A DNA stretch of 64,000 bases from Caulobacter sp. UNC358MFTsu5.1 (GCF_000712075.1 NZ_JONW01000008.1:434001-498000); one strand, 5' to 3'; counted from the stretch's first letter, positions 1 through 8,343 are shown. Numbers and translations: made by a program. Notes: generated from the letters alone by a model not told the origin.

Positions 1-1
1 C

Positions 2-355
2 GGGGCCACCCACGATCGCGGCGTCGTCGAGACCGACGCCCGCGAGGCCGACGACCGCCGCAACCTCGCGGCCCTGGCCAAGGGGATGCCCGGCCTGGCC
101 GCCGGGCTCGCCGACGCGCCGCTACGGGGCCGCGCCGCCGTGCGCGCGACCACCGCCGACCACCTGCCGCTGGCGGGCGCGGTTCCCGATGCGCCTGTCG
201 GGCTGTTCGTCCTGGGCGGGCTGGGCGGACGCGGCTTCTGCCTGGCGCCGCTGCTGGCCGAGCATCTGACGGCCCGGATCCTGGCCCTGCCCTCGCCCCT
301 GCCGCGCGACCTGGCCGAGCTGGTCGAGCCCGCGCGATTTTCATCGCGCCCTTAA
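2..355 (+). CDS. mnmC: MnmC C-terminal fragment (tRNA mnm5s2U synthesis), cut by window edge
   Basis: Only the last 117 residues or so are present; the frame is open from the second base of the window. The tail resembles the end of the FAD-dependent domain of MnmC, which oxidatively removes the carboxymethyl group from cmnm5s2U34 in tRNA. Visible landmarks are a TTADHLPLAG block, a VLGGLGGRGFCLAPLLAEHL block (the Gly-rich FAD-binding end typical of DAAO-fold oxidases) and a terminal LVEPARF. Whether the N-terminal methyltransferase half is fused cannot be seen. Another DAAO-family oxidoreductase is possible but less likely, because the GxGGRGxxxAPLxAE pattern is characteristic of MnmC. Confidence 0.75.
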   Translation, partial: GATHDRGVVETDAREADDRRNLAALAKGMPGLAAGLADAPLRGRAAVRATTADHLPLAGAVPDAPVGLFVLGGLGGRGFCLAPLLAEHLTARILALPSPLPRDLAELVEPARFSSRP

Positions 356-402
356 CCTAGAGCGGTATAATCGGCGTCGAAACGGGGAAACAGGAGAACG
401 CC

Positions 403-795
403 ATGCAGCGCATGTTCCTCGTCTTGGCCGCTTCGGCCGCCGCCCTGACCAGCTTCGCCTCCCCCGCCGTCGAGGCCTCGTCCAGGAAGGTCGATCCGTC
501 GCAGTGCTTCCGCACCGAGCGGATGGCCAACTGGGCCTCCGACGACGACCGCAACATCTATGTGAAGCTCAACACCGGCGCGGTCTTCCAGGTGACCCTC
601 AAGGGCGACTGCCCCGGCCTGACGACCTATCGCGTCCTGTCCTTCGACACCGACTTCACCGACCAGATGTGCAACGGCCGCCCCGCCACCGTCATCACGC
701 GCAGCGGCGCGGGCCCGCTGCATTGCGCGGTGCAGTCCATCCGCGCCCTGACGCCCGAGGAAGCCTCCGCCCTGCCGGACAAGCAGAGGCCCTGA
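403..795 (+). CDS. Small secreted protein, DUF6491-like
   Basis: A 130-residue protein with a clear Sec signal peptide: MQRM, then a hydrophobic Leu/Ala core, with probable cleavage after the PAVEA region. The mature part is predicted periplasmic or cell-surface. It has four cysteines, in CF, DCPG, MCNG and HCAV contexts, that could form two disulfides. This spacing recalls the DUF6491 family, whose function is unknown. It has an AGGAG ribosome-binding site upstream and a strong rho-independent terminator about 85 bases downstream, so it is probably monocistronic. No function is assigned. Confidence 0.7.
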   Translation: MQRMFLVLAASAAALTSFASPAVEASSRKVDPSQCFRTERMANWASDDDRNIYVKLNTGAVFQVTLKGDCPGLTTYRVLSFDTDFTDQMCNGRPATVITRSGAGPLHCAVQSIRALTPEEASALPDKQRP

Positions 796-880
796 CGGCG
801 CGGACGCTCGCCACGAGAGCCGACACCCCCAGAACGTCGGCCTGACCGGCCCCCGACGCCCTCTCGGGATTCCGGACGAT

Positions 881-914
881 GACGCTCCCGAACCGCTCGG
901 GGGCGTCTTTCTTT
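881..914 (+). terminator. Rho-independent terminator after the small secreted protein
   Basis: An 11-bp stem (881-891 with 897-907, one G-T pair) closes a five-base loop and is followed by TTTCTTTT. It faces the + strand and ends the transcript of the secreted-protein gene. Confidence 0.85.
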
Positions 915-954
915 TGCGGATGGTCGCGCCGCCGCCTCGCTCCCAGGGAAGACG

Positions 955-988
955 CAAAAGAAAAGGGCCCGGCCTTTCGGCCGAGCCC
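955..988 (-). terminator. Rho-independent terminator of the OmpA-family gene
   Basis: Read on the - strand, a 10-bp GC-rich stem (988-979 with 974-965, one mismatch) with a GAAA loop is followed by TTTTCTTTT. It lies about 25 bases past the stop of the OmpA-family gene. Together with the terminator of the gene before it, it insulates the two convergent transcripts. Confidence 0.85.
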
Positions 989-1013
989 TCAACTTCGGTA
1001 CCGGATCGCGATC

Positions 1014-2216
1014 TTAGAAGTTGATCGAGATCGTGGAACGGCGGTTCAGCGGTTCCTTCACACCGTCGCCGGTGGCGACGGCCGGTTCGCTTTCGCCCTT
1101 CCAATCCACCGCCAGGGTGGTGGCTTGGACACCGGCGCCCACCAGGGCGTCGGCGACGGCCTTGGCCCGGCGCTCGGAGAGCTTGGCGTTGTACTTCGGA
1201 GACCCCGAGGTGTCGGTGTGGCCGACCACGGTGATCTTCGTCGCGTTACCGCCCTTGGCGTAGTCAGCCGCTTGCGAGACCACGGCCTGGGCTTCCGGCG
1301 TCAGCACGTACTGATCGAACGGGAAGTAGACCACGAACTCCTTGGCCTCGTAGGCCGGCGGCGGAGGCGGCGGGGGCGGCTCCGGCGGAGGCGGCGGGGG
1401 CGGAGGCGGCGGCGGCGGGGGCGGCGGCGGCGGCGGGGGCGGCGGCGAGCCGAAGGTGTAGCGGATACCCAGCGTCAGCGAGGTGTCCTTGTACTTGCCT
1501 TCGAACGTGCCGACGTCGGTCACCGCGCCGAAGCGGCCCGGACCGCCGGTGTTGGTGGTCAGCGAACCCCATTGCAGGTCGTCCGTCGCCAGGTAGCGGC
1601 CGGTCAGGTCCAGGGACCAGTTCGGCGCGAAGTCCCAGGCCACGCCGAGGATGCCTTGCCAGGCCAGGGCCTGGTCGACGTCGTCGATGCTGGTGTTCTG
1701 GAACGCCGCGGCGCCGGCCGGCACGTTGGACAGCTGGCCGTAGACCTTGTTGTGGACCCAGGCGGTACCCAGGCCGGCGCCGAGGAACGGACGCCAGGTC
1801 GAGTCCGGCATGAAGTCGTAGATGACGTTGAACATCAGGCTCGAGGCCTTCAGCTCGCCATCCACGCCGCCGCAGGTCGGCGCGGCGGTGGTGCGCATGA
1901 CGCCGGGGGTGCAGAGACCCGACGGCGTACCCGTGCCGTGGACGCCCGACTGGTCGCCCGGGCGATAGCCGTATTCGCCTTCGACGCGCCAGTTCGGCGT
2001 CAGTTTGTAGCCGATACGGCCAAAGCCCGCCCAGTCGTCATCGGGGGAGAAGCTCCACTCCGAGCCGGTGGTGGACGAGGTCCCCTTGACGCCGTCGGGC
2101 CAATGGTACCCGACGTCGCCGGCGACGTACCATCCGCTCAACGTCATTTGGGCGGAGGCGCCCGACGCGGCGCAGAGCGCAAGCGTCGCAACACCAGCCA
2201 GCAACCCGATTTTCAT
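1014..2216 (-). CDS. OmpA-family outer membrane protein with polyproline linker
   Basis: A 400-residue envelope protein. Residues 1-22 are a signal peptide ending ASGASA. Residues 23 to about 255 form an OmpA-type eight-stranded beta-barrel (GWYVAGDVGYHW start; alternating aromatic strands). Residues 258-287 are a linker of 21 consecutive prolines, one Glu and 8 prolines. The C-terminus is an OmpA/MotB peptidoglycan-binding domain (FPFDQYVLT, VVGHTDTSGS, LSERRAKAV, NRRS). It should anchor the outer membrane to peptidoglycan. An AGAGGG Shine-Dalgarno precedes the ATG. The tract is encoded by near-pure CCG/CCC triplets, so its length is probably prone to slippage. Confidence 0.93.
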   Translation of the reverse strand: MKIGLLAGVATLALCAASGASAQMTLSGWYVAGDVGYHWPDGVKGTSSTTGSEWSFSPDDDWAGFGRIGYKLTPNWRVEGEYGYRPGDQSGVHGTGTPSGLCTPGVMRTTAAPTCGGVDGELKASSLMFNVIYDFMPDSTWRPFLGAGLGTAWVHNKVYGQLSNVPAGAAAFQNTSIDDVDQALAWQGILGVAWDFAPNWSLDLTGRYLATDDLQWGSLTTNTGGPGRFGAVTDVGTFEGKYKDTSLTLGIRYTFGSPPPPPPPPPPPPPPPPPPPPPEPPPPPPPPAYEAKEFVVYFPFDQYVLTPEAQAVVSQAADYAKGGNATKITVVGHTDTSGSPKYNAKLSERRAKAVADALVGAGVQATTLAVDWKGESEPAVATGDGVKEPLNRRSTISINF

Positions 2217-2373
2217 GATGTAACCCTCTACGTGAATGTCGCGAGATCGGCACTGGGAGCGACCTCACGACGACAACGCGCCAGGATTGAAATCAGGTGT
2301 GGCCAAGGCGCCACATTCCGGTCATTTCGTCGAAGAACCGACTCAACGCTCCGGAACCCGGGCCCTTGTTCCT

Positions 2374-3315
2374 TCAAGAAAACGTCGTCCCCGAGCGATC
2401 GCTCCCGTCGCGGCGGCGTGGCCCCAGAACCTCCCGCGCCACGTCGACGAAGGCCCGCAGCTTGGGAGCCTGGGCCGCGCGGCGCGGGAAGTAGAGGAAC
2501 AGGCCCGGCTCCTCGATCGCGGTGTCGGGCAGCAGCCAGCGCAGGCGCCCGTCGCGCACGGCCTCGCGGACCAGGGGCTCGAACACATAGGCCACGCCCA
2601 CCCCGGCCAGGGCCAGGTCGCGGGCGTAGAGCGGATCGGTGACGCGGGCGCTGCCCCGCACCCGCACCGCCGTGTCGGCGCCGTTCTCCCGCACCTCCCA
2701 GGCATAGTCGCCGCCCGTCGAGATCAGGCGGAAGCCGATGCAGTTGTGATCGGCCAGGTCGGCCAGGACCCCAGGCTCGCCCCTCGCCGCCAGATAGCCG
2801 GGCGCGGCGACCATGATCGCCTTGAACGGCGGGGTCAGGCGGACGGCGGTCATGTCCTGGGCGATCATCTCGCCCAGCCGCACGCCGGCGTCCCAGCCGC
2901 CGGCCACGATGTCGACCAGGCCGTCGTCCGAAGTGACCTCGATCACCAGGTCCGGGTGCCGCCAGGCCATTTCGGCGATCACCCGGGTCAGGGCGGTCTC
3001 GAGCGCCACGCGCGGCGCGTTCAGACGCAGCACGCCGGTCACCCGCCCCCGGGTCGCCCGCAGCCGCTCGACCGCCTCGCCCACCTCGGCCAGGGCCGGG
3101 CCGACCTCGGCGACGAACTGGGCGCCGGCCTCGGTCAGGGCGACGCTGCGGGTCGTGCGGGCCAGCAGCGGCAGGCCCAGCCGGTCCTCGACCGTCTTGA
3201 CCGCGTGGCTGACCGCCGAGGGGCTCATGCCCAGCTCGGCCGCCGCCGCCGCGAAGCCGCCGCGTCGGGCGACAGCCAGGACCACGGGGAAGTGCGCGAT
3301 CAGGTCTCGATCCAT
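2374..3315 (-). CDS. LysR-family transcriptional regulator
   Basis: A 313-residue LysR-type regulator. The N-terminal winged helix reads FAAAAAELGMSPSAVSHAVK, followed by a linker helix and a C-terminal substrate-binding domain. The start chosen, MDRDLIAHF, gives the usual LysR length; upstream in-frame codons would overlap the divergent gene without homology. It is divergent from an SDR dehydrogenase with a 112-base shared region containing overlapping dyads, so the SDR gene is its likely target. The effector is unknown. Confidence 0.92.
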   Translation of the reverse strand: MDRDLIAHFPVVLAVARRGGFAAAAAELGMSPSAVSHAVKTVEDRLGLPLLARTTRSVALTEAGAQFVAEVGPALAEVGEAVERLRATRGRVTGVLRLNAPRVALETALTRVIAEMAWRHPDLVIEVTSDDGLVDIVAGGWDAGVRLGEMIAQDMTAVRLTPPFKAIMVAAPGYLAARGEPGVLADLADHNCIGFRLISTGGDYAWEVRENGADTAVRVRGSARVTDPLYARDLALAGVGVAYVFEPLVREAVRDGRLRWLLPDTAIEEPGLFLYFPRRAAQAPKLRAFVDVAREVLGPRRRDGSDRSGTTFS

Positions 3316-3392
3316 TCCTGCACGATATCGAACAGCCAATGCGATTTGAACCGGCTTATCGCGCAATGCCTCGGTTGCGATCTTCGTCCGGC

Positions 3393-3416
3393 GTTCGGAC
3401 GGAACGCGTTCCGAAC
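3393..3416. promoter_or_regulatory. Overlapping dyads between LysR and SDR genes
   Basis: GGAACGCGTTCC (3401-3412) is a perfect 12-bp palindrome. It overlaps a GTTCGG-N12-CCGAAC dyad (3393-3398 and 3411-3416) centred two bases away. The pair lies just upstream of the SDR start codon and is the best candidate operator for the adjacent LysR protein. The functional link is inferred from position. Confidence 0.45.
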
Positions 3417-3427
3417 CGGAGATTCCC

Positions 3428-4276
3428 ATGACCGCCACCGCCTCCGCCAAGACCTGGTTCATCACCGGCGCCGCCTCGGGCTTCGGCCGCGCCTTCGCCG
3501 AGCACGCCCTGTCGCGCGGCGACAACGTCGTGGCCACGGCGCGCTCGGTCGCCAAGCTGGACGGCCTGGTCGCCCTGGACCCGGCCCGGGTGTTGGCCGC
3601 CAAGCTGGACGTCGACCAGGCCGGCGACGCCGAGGCCGCCGTCGCCGCGGCGGTCGCCCGCTTCGGCCGCATCGACATCCTGGTGAACAACGCCGGCTAC
3701 GGCGTGGTCGGCGCCCTGGAGGAGACGCCGGACGCCGAGCTGCGGGCGATCATGGACACCAACTTCTTCGGCGCCCTGGCCGTGATCCGCGCCGCCCTGC
3801 CGACGCTGCGGGCCCAGGGCTCGGGCGCGATCGTCAATATCTCCAGCCTGGGCGGCCAGCTGTCGTTCGGCGGCTTCTCGGCCTATTCGGCCAGCAAGTT
3901 CGCCCTGGAGGGCGCTTCGGAGGCCCTGGCCCAGGAGGTCGCGCCGTTCGGGATCAAGGTGCTGATCGTCGAGCCCGGCCAGTTCCGCACCGACCTGGCC
4001 GGCGCCGGCATGCGCCACATGCCGATCCTGGCCGCCTACCAGGACACCGTCGGCCCCACCCGCGCCTTCGCCCACGACATGCACGGGACCCAGCCCGGCG
4101 ATCCGCGCAAGGCCGCCGCCGCGATCGTCACGGCGCTGGACGCCGAGGTGACCCCTCTACGCCTGCAGCTGGGCGCCGACGCGGTCGAGGCCGTGCGCGG
4201 CCACGCCCAGGCGATGCTGGCCGACCTGGCGGCGTGGGAGGCGGTGGCGACGGCCACGCGTCACGACGACGCCTGA
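3428..4276 (+). CDS. SDR-family oxidoreductase (classical short-chain dehydrogenase)
   Basis: A 282-residue NAD(P)-dependent classical SDR. It has the Rossmann motif ITGAASGFGRAF near the N-terminus, NNAGYG near residue 90, a Ser in NISSLGG, and the catalytic Tyr153-x3-Lys157 in YSASK. The C-terminal extension after residue 190 (MRHMP, TVGPTRAF) is typical of the larger SDRs that often act on ketone or alcohol side chains; the substrate is not evident. It is divergent from a LysR regulator, a common control arrangement. The stop codon lies within a perfect 8-bp hairpin (4268-4285) that lacks a real U-run. Confidence 0.9.
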   Translation: MTATASAKTWFITGAASGFGRAFAEHALSRGDNVVATARSVAKLDGLVALDPARVLAAKLDVDQAGDAEAAVAAAVARFGRIDILVNNAGYGVVGALEETPDAELRAIMDTNFFGALAVIRAALPTLRAQGSGAIVNISSLGGQLSFGGFSAYSASKFALEGASEALAQEVAPFGIKVLIVEPGQFRTDLAGAGMRHMPILAAYQDTVGPTRAFAHDMHGTQPGDPRKAAAAIVTALDAEVTPLRLQLGADAVEAVRGHAQAMLADLAAWEAVATATRHDDA

Positions 4277-4311
4277 ACAGGCGTCGGGTCGATCTGATTT
4301 TAGGAAGGGAA

Positions 4312-4386
<75 letters not shown>

Positions 4387-4496
4387 GCCGAAGCGATCCG
4401 AAGCGCCTCTTAAAAGGCGTCCCGGCCGGGAAGGTGTGGGGGTATAGCGGCGGCTTGGCCGTCGCGCAACCCGCCTTTCGGCGGGTCCCCAAAAAA

Positions 4497-4853
4497 TTAG
4501 GCGGCCATCATCTTCTCGACCTCGGAGACGAGGTCGCGCAGGTGGACGGGCTTGGACAGCACCTTGGCGCCGGCCGGCGCGCGGTCCTGGGCCGACAGGG
4601 CCACGGCGGCGAAGCCGGTGATGAACATGATGCGCAGGGACGGGTCGCGGGCGGCGGCCTGGCGGGCCACCTCGATGCCGTCCATGCCGGGCATGACGAT
4701 GTCGGTCAGCAGCAGGTCCCAGGGGGTGTCCAGGTGCTGGACGGCTTCCTCGCCGTCGGCGCAGGCCGTGACCTCGAATCCGGCCCGCTCGAGGGCCCGG
4801 GCCAGGAACCCGCGGAGGGAGTCATCGTCTTCGGCGAGGAGGATGCGGGCCAT
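4497..4853 (-). CDS. cpdR: Single-domain response regulator CpdR
   Basis: A 118-residue stand-alone receiver domain. It has the acidic pocket LLAEDDD, phospho-acceptor Asp51 in LLLTDIVMPGMDG, a Thr/switch region in MFITGFAAV and Lys in SKPVHL. The C-terminus is Ala-Ala, like the ClpXP degron of Caulobacter CpdR. In Caulobacter, unphosphorylated CpdR recruits ClpXP to the pole and primes degradation of CtrA-pathway and other cell-cycle substrates; the CckA-ChpT relay phosphorylates it. The close similarity over the whole length and the lack of an output domain make this the orthologue. The start with MARILLAEDD is preferred over longer frames because it begins at the domain boundary. Confidence 0.95.
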   Translation of the reverse strand: MARILLAEDDDSLRGFLARALERAGFEVTACADGEEAVQHLDTPWDLLLTDIVMPGMDGIEVARQAAARDPSLRIMFITGFAAVALSAQDRAPAGAKVLSKPVHLRDLVSEVEKMMAA

Positions 4854-5031
4854 GCGGTCAGTTTCCAGGCGATCGGCGGAATTGGAAAGCGGGAATCTAG
4901 AGAAGGACGGTAAATCGCGGATGAACCGGCCCCGCGCTGTCCACAGGTAAAGCTTCGGCGCCGGGCCCCGCTCCTTATAACCCGGGCGCTTGGCGTTTGA
5001 CCCGGAACCGTCCGGCCGCGACAATAAGCCC

Positions 5032-5952
5032 ATGACCGCATGGGAGCCGATCGCTTCGGAAACGCCGGCGACGGCTGAGCAGGGCTTCTCGCCGGCTTTC
5101 GAGATCGCGCGGGCCCAGGCCGAAGGCGAGCCGCCCCCGACCCCGCTGGTCTTCGCCTCGCCCCATTCGGGCCGGCTGTATCCGCCCGACATGATGGCCG
5201 CCGCGCGGCTGACGGCCCAGGACCTGCGCGGGTCCGAGGACGCCTTCGTCGACGACCTGATCGCCGGCGCGCCCGCCCAGGGGGCCTGCGTGATCCGCGC
5301 CCGGCTGGCCCGCGCCTATATCGACTTGAACCGCGACGCCTGGGAGCTGGACCCGGCGATGTTCGAGGACGCCCTGCCCGACTTCGCCCAGGCCCGCACG
5401 GCGCGGGTGGCGGCGGGGCTGGGCGCCATCGCCCGCGTGGCCGGCGAAGGCCGCCCGATCTACGCCCGCAAGCTGACCTTCGCCGAGGCCAAGGCCCGCA
5501 TCGAGACCGCCCACCGGCCCTATCACGACGCCCTGGACCGCCTGCTGGCCCAGGCGCGCAACGCCCACGGCCTGGCGATCCTGGTCGACTGGCACTCGAT
5601 GCCGGCGGCGGCGGCCCGCGGCCACAGAGCGCGCGGCGGCGGCCCGTGCGACATCGTGCTGGGCGACCGCTTCGGCGCCGCCTGCGGTCCCAAGCTGACC
5701 GCGCTGATGGAGAAGACCCTTGAGGGGCTGGGCTATCGCGTCGCTCGCAACGCCCCCTACGCCGGCGGCTACACCACCGAGCACTACGGCCGCCCCGCCC
5801 GGCGCACCCACGCCATCCAGGTCGAGATCAACCGCGCGCTCTATATGAACGAGACGACGCGCGAGCCGACCGAAGGCCTGGCGCGGCTGAAGGCGCATAT
5901 CGAGTCGGTGACGGCCCGGCTGGTCGCGACCGACTGGGCCGAGCTGCTCTAG
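5032..5952 (+). CDS. N-formylglutamate amidohydrolase
   Basis: A 306-residue member of the N-formylglutamate amidohydrolase family (PF05013-like), zinc-type hydrolases that cleave N-formyl-L-glutamate to formate and glutamate at the end of one histidine-degradation route. Motifs seen are FASPHSGRLYP near residue 40, a DWHSMPAAA block near the middle and HAIQVEINRALYM near the end. The ATG of MTAWEP is chosen over a TTG 14 codons upstream. No hut genes are adjacent, so the physiological substrate may differ. It is divergent from cpdR, an arrangement I recall from Caulobacter genomes. Confidence 0.88.
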   Translation: MTAWEPIASETPATAEQGFSPAFEIARAQAEGEPPPTPLVFASPHSGRLYPPDMMAAARLTAQDLRGSEDAFVDDLIAGAPAQGACVIRARLARAYIDLNRDAWELDPAMFEDALPDFAQARTARVAAGLGAIARVAGEGRPIYARKLTFAEAKARIETAHRPYHDALDRLLAQARNAHGLAILVDWHSMPAAAARGHRARGGGPCDIVLGDRFGAACGPKLTALMEKTLEGLGYRVARNAPYAGGYTTEHYGRPARRTHAIQVEINRALYMNETTREPTEGLARLKAHIESVTARLVATDWAELL

Positions 5953-6027
5953 CTCTTCCGAATCCGGGTTTTTCGCGAAAACACCCCGAGCGTGGCCGTT
6001 CGCCTTGGGTTCGCCCAGGTTGCGGGC

Positions 6028-6110
6028 AAAAAAAAGCCCGGCTCGAAAGCCGGGCAGTTCATTAGGGAGGAAACGCCCAGGAAGGGCAGAGGCGGCAGCG
6101 CCGCCTCACA
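6028..6110 (-). ncRNA. Alpha-r8 / suhB-type (MmgR-like) trans-acting small RNA
   Basis: On the - strand a good sigma-70 promoter is followed by about 82 bases with three hairpins. The first is GAGGCGG/CCGCCTC (6107-6101 with 6095-6089), the second is GCCC-TTCCT-GGGC (6087-6075). Then comes single-stranded TTTCCTCCCT (6073-6064), and last a terminator hairpin GCCCGGCT/AGCCGGGC (6055-6036) with eight U residues. From memory, UUUCCUCCCU is the ultraconserved core of the alphaproteobacterial alpha-r8 sRNAs (Rfam suhB; Sinorhizobium MmgR), placed just before the terminator as here. The core can pair with purine-rich Shine-Dalgarno regions, so post-transcriptional repression is the likely role. No ORF occupies the strand. 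Confidence 0.85.
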
Positions 6111-6116
6111 GGTTGC

Positions 6117-6144
6117 TTATAGGGTGCGGTGCGAAATGCATCAA
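6117..6144 (-). promoter_or_regulatory. Promoter of the alpha-r8 sRNA
   Basis: On the - strand TTGATG (6144-6139) and CTATAA (6122-6117) are separated by 16 bases, close to the housekeeping sigma consensus. This predicts transcription starting near 6110, just before the first hairpin of the sRNA. Confidence 0.75.
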
Positions 6145-6154
6145 GCGAAATCTT

Positions 6155-6168
6155 CGACAACGTTGTCG
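6155..6168. promoter_or_regulatory. Perfect 14-bp palindrome upstream of the sRNA promoter
   Basis: CGACAACGTTGTCG lies ten bases upstream of the sRNA -35 element. The central CAACGTTG resembles LacI/GalR-family operators. It is a candidate binding site for a regulator of the sRNA. A role as a + strand terminator (a T6 run follows on that strand) is less likely because no + strand gene ends close by. Confidence 0.45.
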
Positions 6169-6471
6169 TTTTTTATATCGCGAACCGAGTGAAATCCTTT
6201 GTAACACAAGGGACAGAGAACGCCGCTCTCCAAGCTTGGCCGATTTTGGCGACAATGCTGCACTGCACAATTAGTTGCCGAAGAAACGACATCCGCCCGC
6301 AACTTTCGCAAACCCTATGAATTTAAGGGGTTTGAGCGTGACACCGGTTACCGTGGCAATTCCACGCGCAGGGGTGGGGGTGGATAAACGTCGCGCAGTC
6401 GCGTAAAAGCCGCGCGCCTGACGCGCCCGCGTCAAACCCCATCTGTTCCTCCCCGAAAGTCCGCCTTCTCC
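6169..6471. other. Intergenic region upstream of typA
   Basis: About 300 bases with no convincing gene on either strand. It is less GC-rich at its left end and presumably holds the typA promoter and leader. I see no confident -35/-10 pair, riboswitch or terminator. Two short dyad-like stretches (around 6254-6268 and 6340-6353) are too weak to call. Confidence 0.5.
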
Positions 6472-8307
6472 ATGTCCATGCGAAACATCGCCATCATCGC
6501 GCACGTCGATCATGGCAAGACCACCCTCGTCGACCAGCTCCTGGCCCAGTCGGGCGTGTTCCGCGCCAACGAGGCGACGACCGAGCGCGCCATGGACTCC
6601 AACGACCAGGAGCGCGAGCGCGGCATCACCATCCTGGCCAAGTGCACCAGCGTCCTGTGGAACGGTGAAGCGGGCGAAACCCGCATCAACATCATCGACA
6701 CCCCCGGCCACGCCGACTTCGGCGGCGAGGTCGAGCGCATCCTGGGCATGGTGGACGGCTGCGTCCTGCTGGTCGACGCCGAGGAAGGCGTCATGCCGCA
6801 GACCAAGTTCGTGCTGACCAAGGCGCTGAAGATGGGCCTGCGCCCGATCCTCTGCATCAACAAGGTCGACCGCGCCCACGCCGATCCGGACCGCGTGCAC
6901 AACGCCGCCTTCGACCTGTTCGCCGCCATCGGCGCCACGGACGAGCAGCTGGACTTCCCGCACATCTACGCCTCGGGCCGCGCCGGCTGGGCCACGCTCG
7001 ACCTGAACGTCCCCAACGACAACCTGGCCCCGCTGTTCGACCTGATCGTCCGCCACGTGCCGGAACCCAAGCAGATCGAGAAGAAGGACGAGCCGTTCCA
7101 GATCCTGAACGTGCTGATCGAATCCGATCCGTTCCTGGGCCGCCTGCTGACCGGCCGCATCGAGAGCGGCAAGGCCGTCCCCGGCATGGCCATCAAGGCC
7201 CTGGACCGCAACGGCAAGGAAATCGAGCGCGGCCGCATCACCAAGGTGCTGGCCTTCCGCGGCCTGAAGCGCCAGCCGATCGACGAGGGCGCCGAGGCCG
7301 GTGACATCGTCGCCATCGCCGGCATGTCCAAGGCCACCGTGGCCGACACCCTGTGCGCCCTGGACCTGACCGAGGCCCTGCCGGCCCAGCCGATCGATCC
7401 GCCGACCATCTCGATGACCGTCTCGGTCAACGACTCGCCCCTGGCCGGCCGCGAAGGCGACAAGGTGCAGAGCCGCGTGATCCGCGACCGCCTGCTGAAG
7501 GAAGCTGAGTCCAACGTCGCCATCAAGGTGACCGAGTCGACCGAAGGCGACGCCTATGAAGTCGCCGGCCGCGGCGAACTGCAGCTGGGCGTCCTGATCG
7601 AGAACATGCGCCGCGAAGGCTTCGAGGTGTCGATCAGCCGTCCGCGCGTGGTGTTCCAGAACGATCCGGAAACCGGCAAGCGCCTGGAACCGATGGAAGA
7701 CGTCATGATCGACGTCGACGACGAGTTCTCGGGCATCGTCATCGAGAAGCTGTCGCTCCGTAAGGCCGAGCTGAAGGACATGGGCCCGTCGGGCGCGGGC
7801 AAGACCCGCCTCCAGCTGACCGCCCCGTCGCGCTCGCTGATCGGCTACCAGGGCGAGTTCCTGACCGACACCCGCGGCTCGGGCGTGCTGAACCGCGTGT
7901 TCAGCCACTACGAGCCCTACAAGGGCGCCATCGACCAGCAGCGCAAGGGCGTGCTGATCTCGAACTCGGACGGTGAGACCGCGGCCTACGCGCTGTGGAA
8001 CCTGGAAGAGCGCGGCGTGATGTTCGTCGGCGCCGGCGAGAAGACCTATCAGGGCATGATCATCGGCGAGAACGCCCGTCAGGACGACCTCGACGTCAAC
8101 CCGATGAAGGCCAAGCAGCTGACCAACGTCCGCGCCTCGGGCAAGGACGAGTCGATCCGCCTGACCCCGCCGCGCCGCATGACCCTCGAGCAGGCCATCG
8201 CCTACATCGAGGAAGACGAGCTGGTGGAAGTGACGCCCAAGAACATCCGCCTGCGCAAGCAGGTCCTGAACCCGTCGTTCCGCAAGCGTCGCGTCAAGGA
8301 AGAATAG
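6472..8307 (+). CDS. typA: Translational GTPase TypA/BipA
   Basis: A 611-residue ribosome-binding GTPase of the EF-G/LepA class, involved in 50S assembly and in growth under stress or cold. The G domain shows G1 AHVDHGKTTL, G2 RGITI, G3 DTPGHADFGGEVER and G4 NKVDR. It is followed by the beta-barrel domain II (SDPFLGRLLTGRIESG) and the TypA-specific C-terminal part (SGVLNRVFSHYEPYKG, KQLTNVRASGKDE). Length and motifs match the family. A second ATG two codons downstream is also usable. It is monocistronic, closed by a rho-independent terminator. Confidence 0.97.
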   Translation: MSMRNIAIIAHVDHGKTTLVDQLLAQSGVFRANEATTERAMDSNDQERERGITILAKCTSVLWNGEAGETRINIIDTPGHADFGGEVERILGMVDGCVLLVDAEEGVMPQTKFVLTKALKMGLRPILCINKVDRAHADPDRVHNAAFDLFAAIGATDEQLDFPHIYASGRAGWATLDLNVPNDNLAPLFDLIVRHVPEPKQIEKKDEPFQILNVLIESDPFLGRLLTGRIESGKAVPGMAIKALDRNGKEIERGRITKVLAFRGLKRQPIDEGAEAGDIVAIAGMSKATVADTLCALDLTEALPAQPIDPPTISMTVSVNDSPLAGREGDKVQSRVIRDRLLKEAESNVAIKVTESTEGDAYEVAGRGELQLGVLIENMRREGFEVSISRPRVVFQNDPETGKRLEPMEDVMIDVDDEFSGIVIEKLSLRKAELKDMGPSGAGKTRLQLTAPSRSLIGYQGEFLTDTRGSGVLNRVFSHYEPYKGAIDQQRKGVLISNSDGETAAYALWNLEERGVMFVGAGEKTYQGMIIGENARQDDLDVNPMKAKQLTNVRASGKDESIRLTPPRRMTLEQAIAYIEEDELVEVTPKNIRLRKQVLNPSFRKRRVKEE

Positions 8308-8343
8308 TCGCTTCCCAGACTCTTCTGGGACAGACGATCAAGA

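Noticed and set aside
879..2642. A 587-codon + strand frame opposite the OmpA-family gene
   Set aside because: Arg-rich shadow including the reverse of the polyproline tract; it starts inside a terminator hairpin and has no ribosome-binding site.
4268..4285. Perfect GACGCCTG/CAGGCGTC hairpin over the SDR stop codon as terminator
   Set aside because: Only a weak, distant TTTT follows, so factor-independent termination is not supported.
4469..4486. Hairpin ACCCGCC/GGCGGGT after cpdR
   Set aside because: The T-run precedes rather than follows the stem on the cpdR strand, and no T-run follows on the other strand, so I did not call it a terminator.
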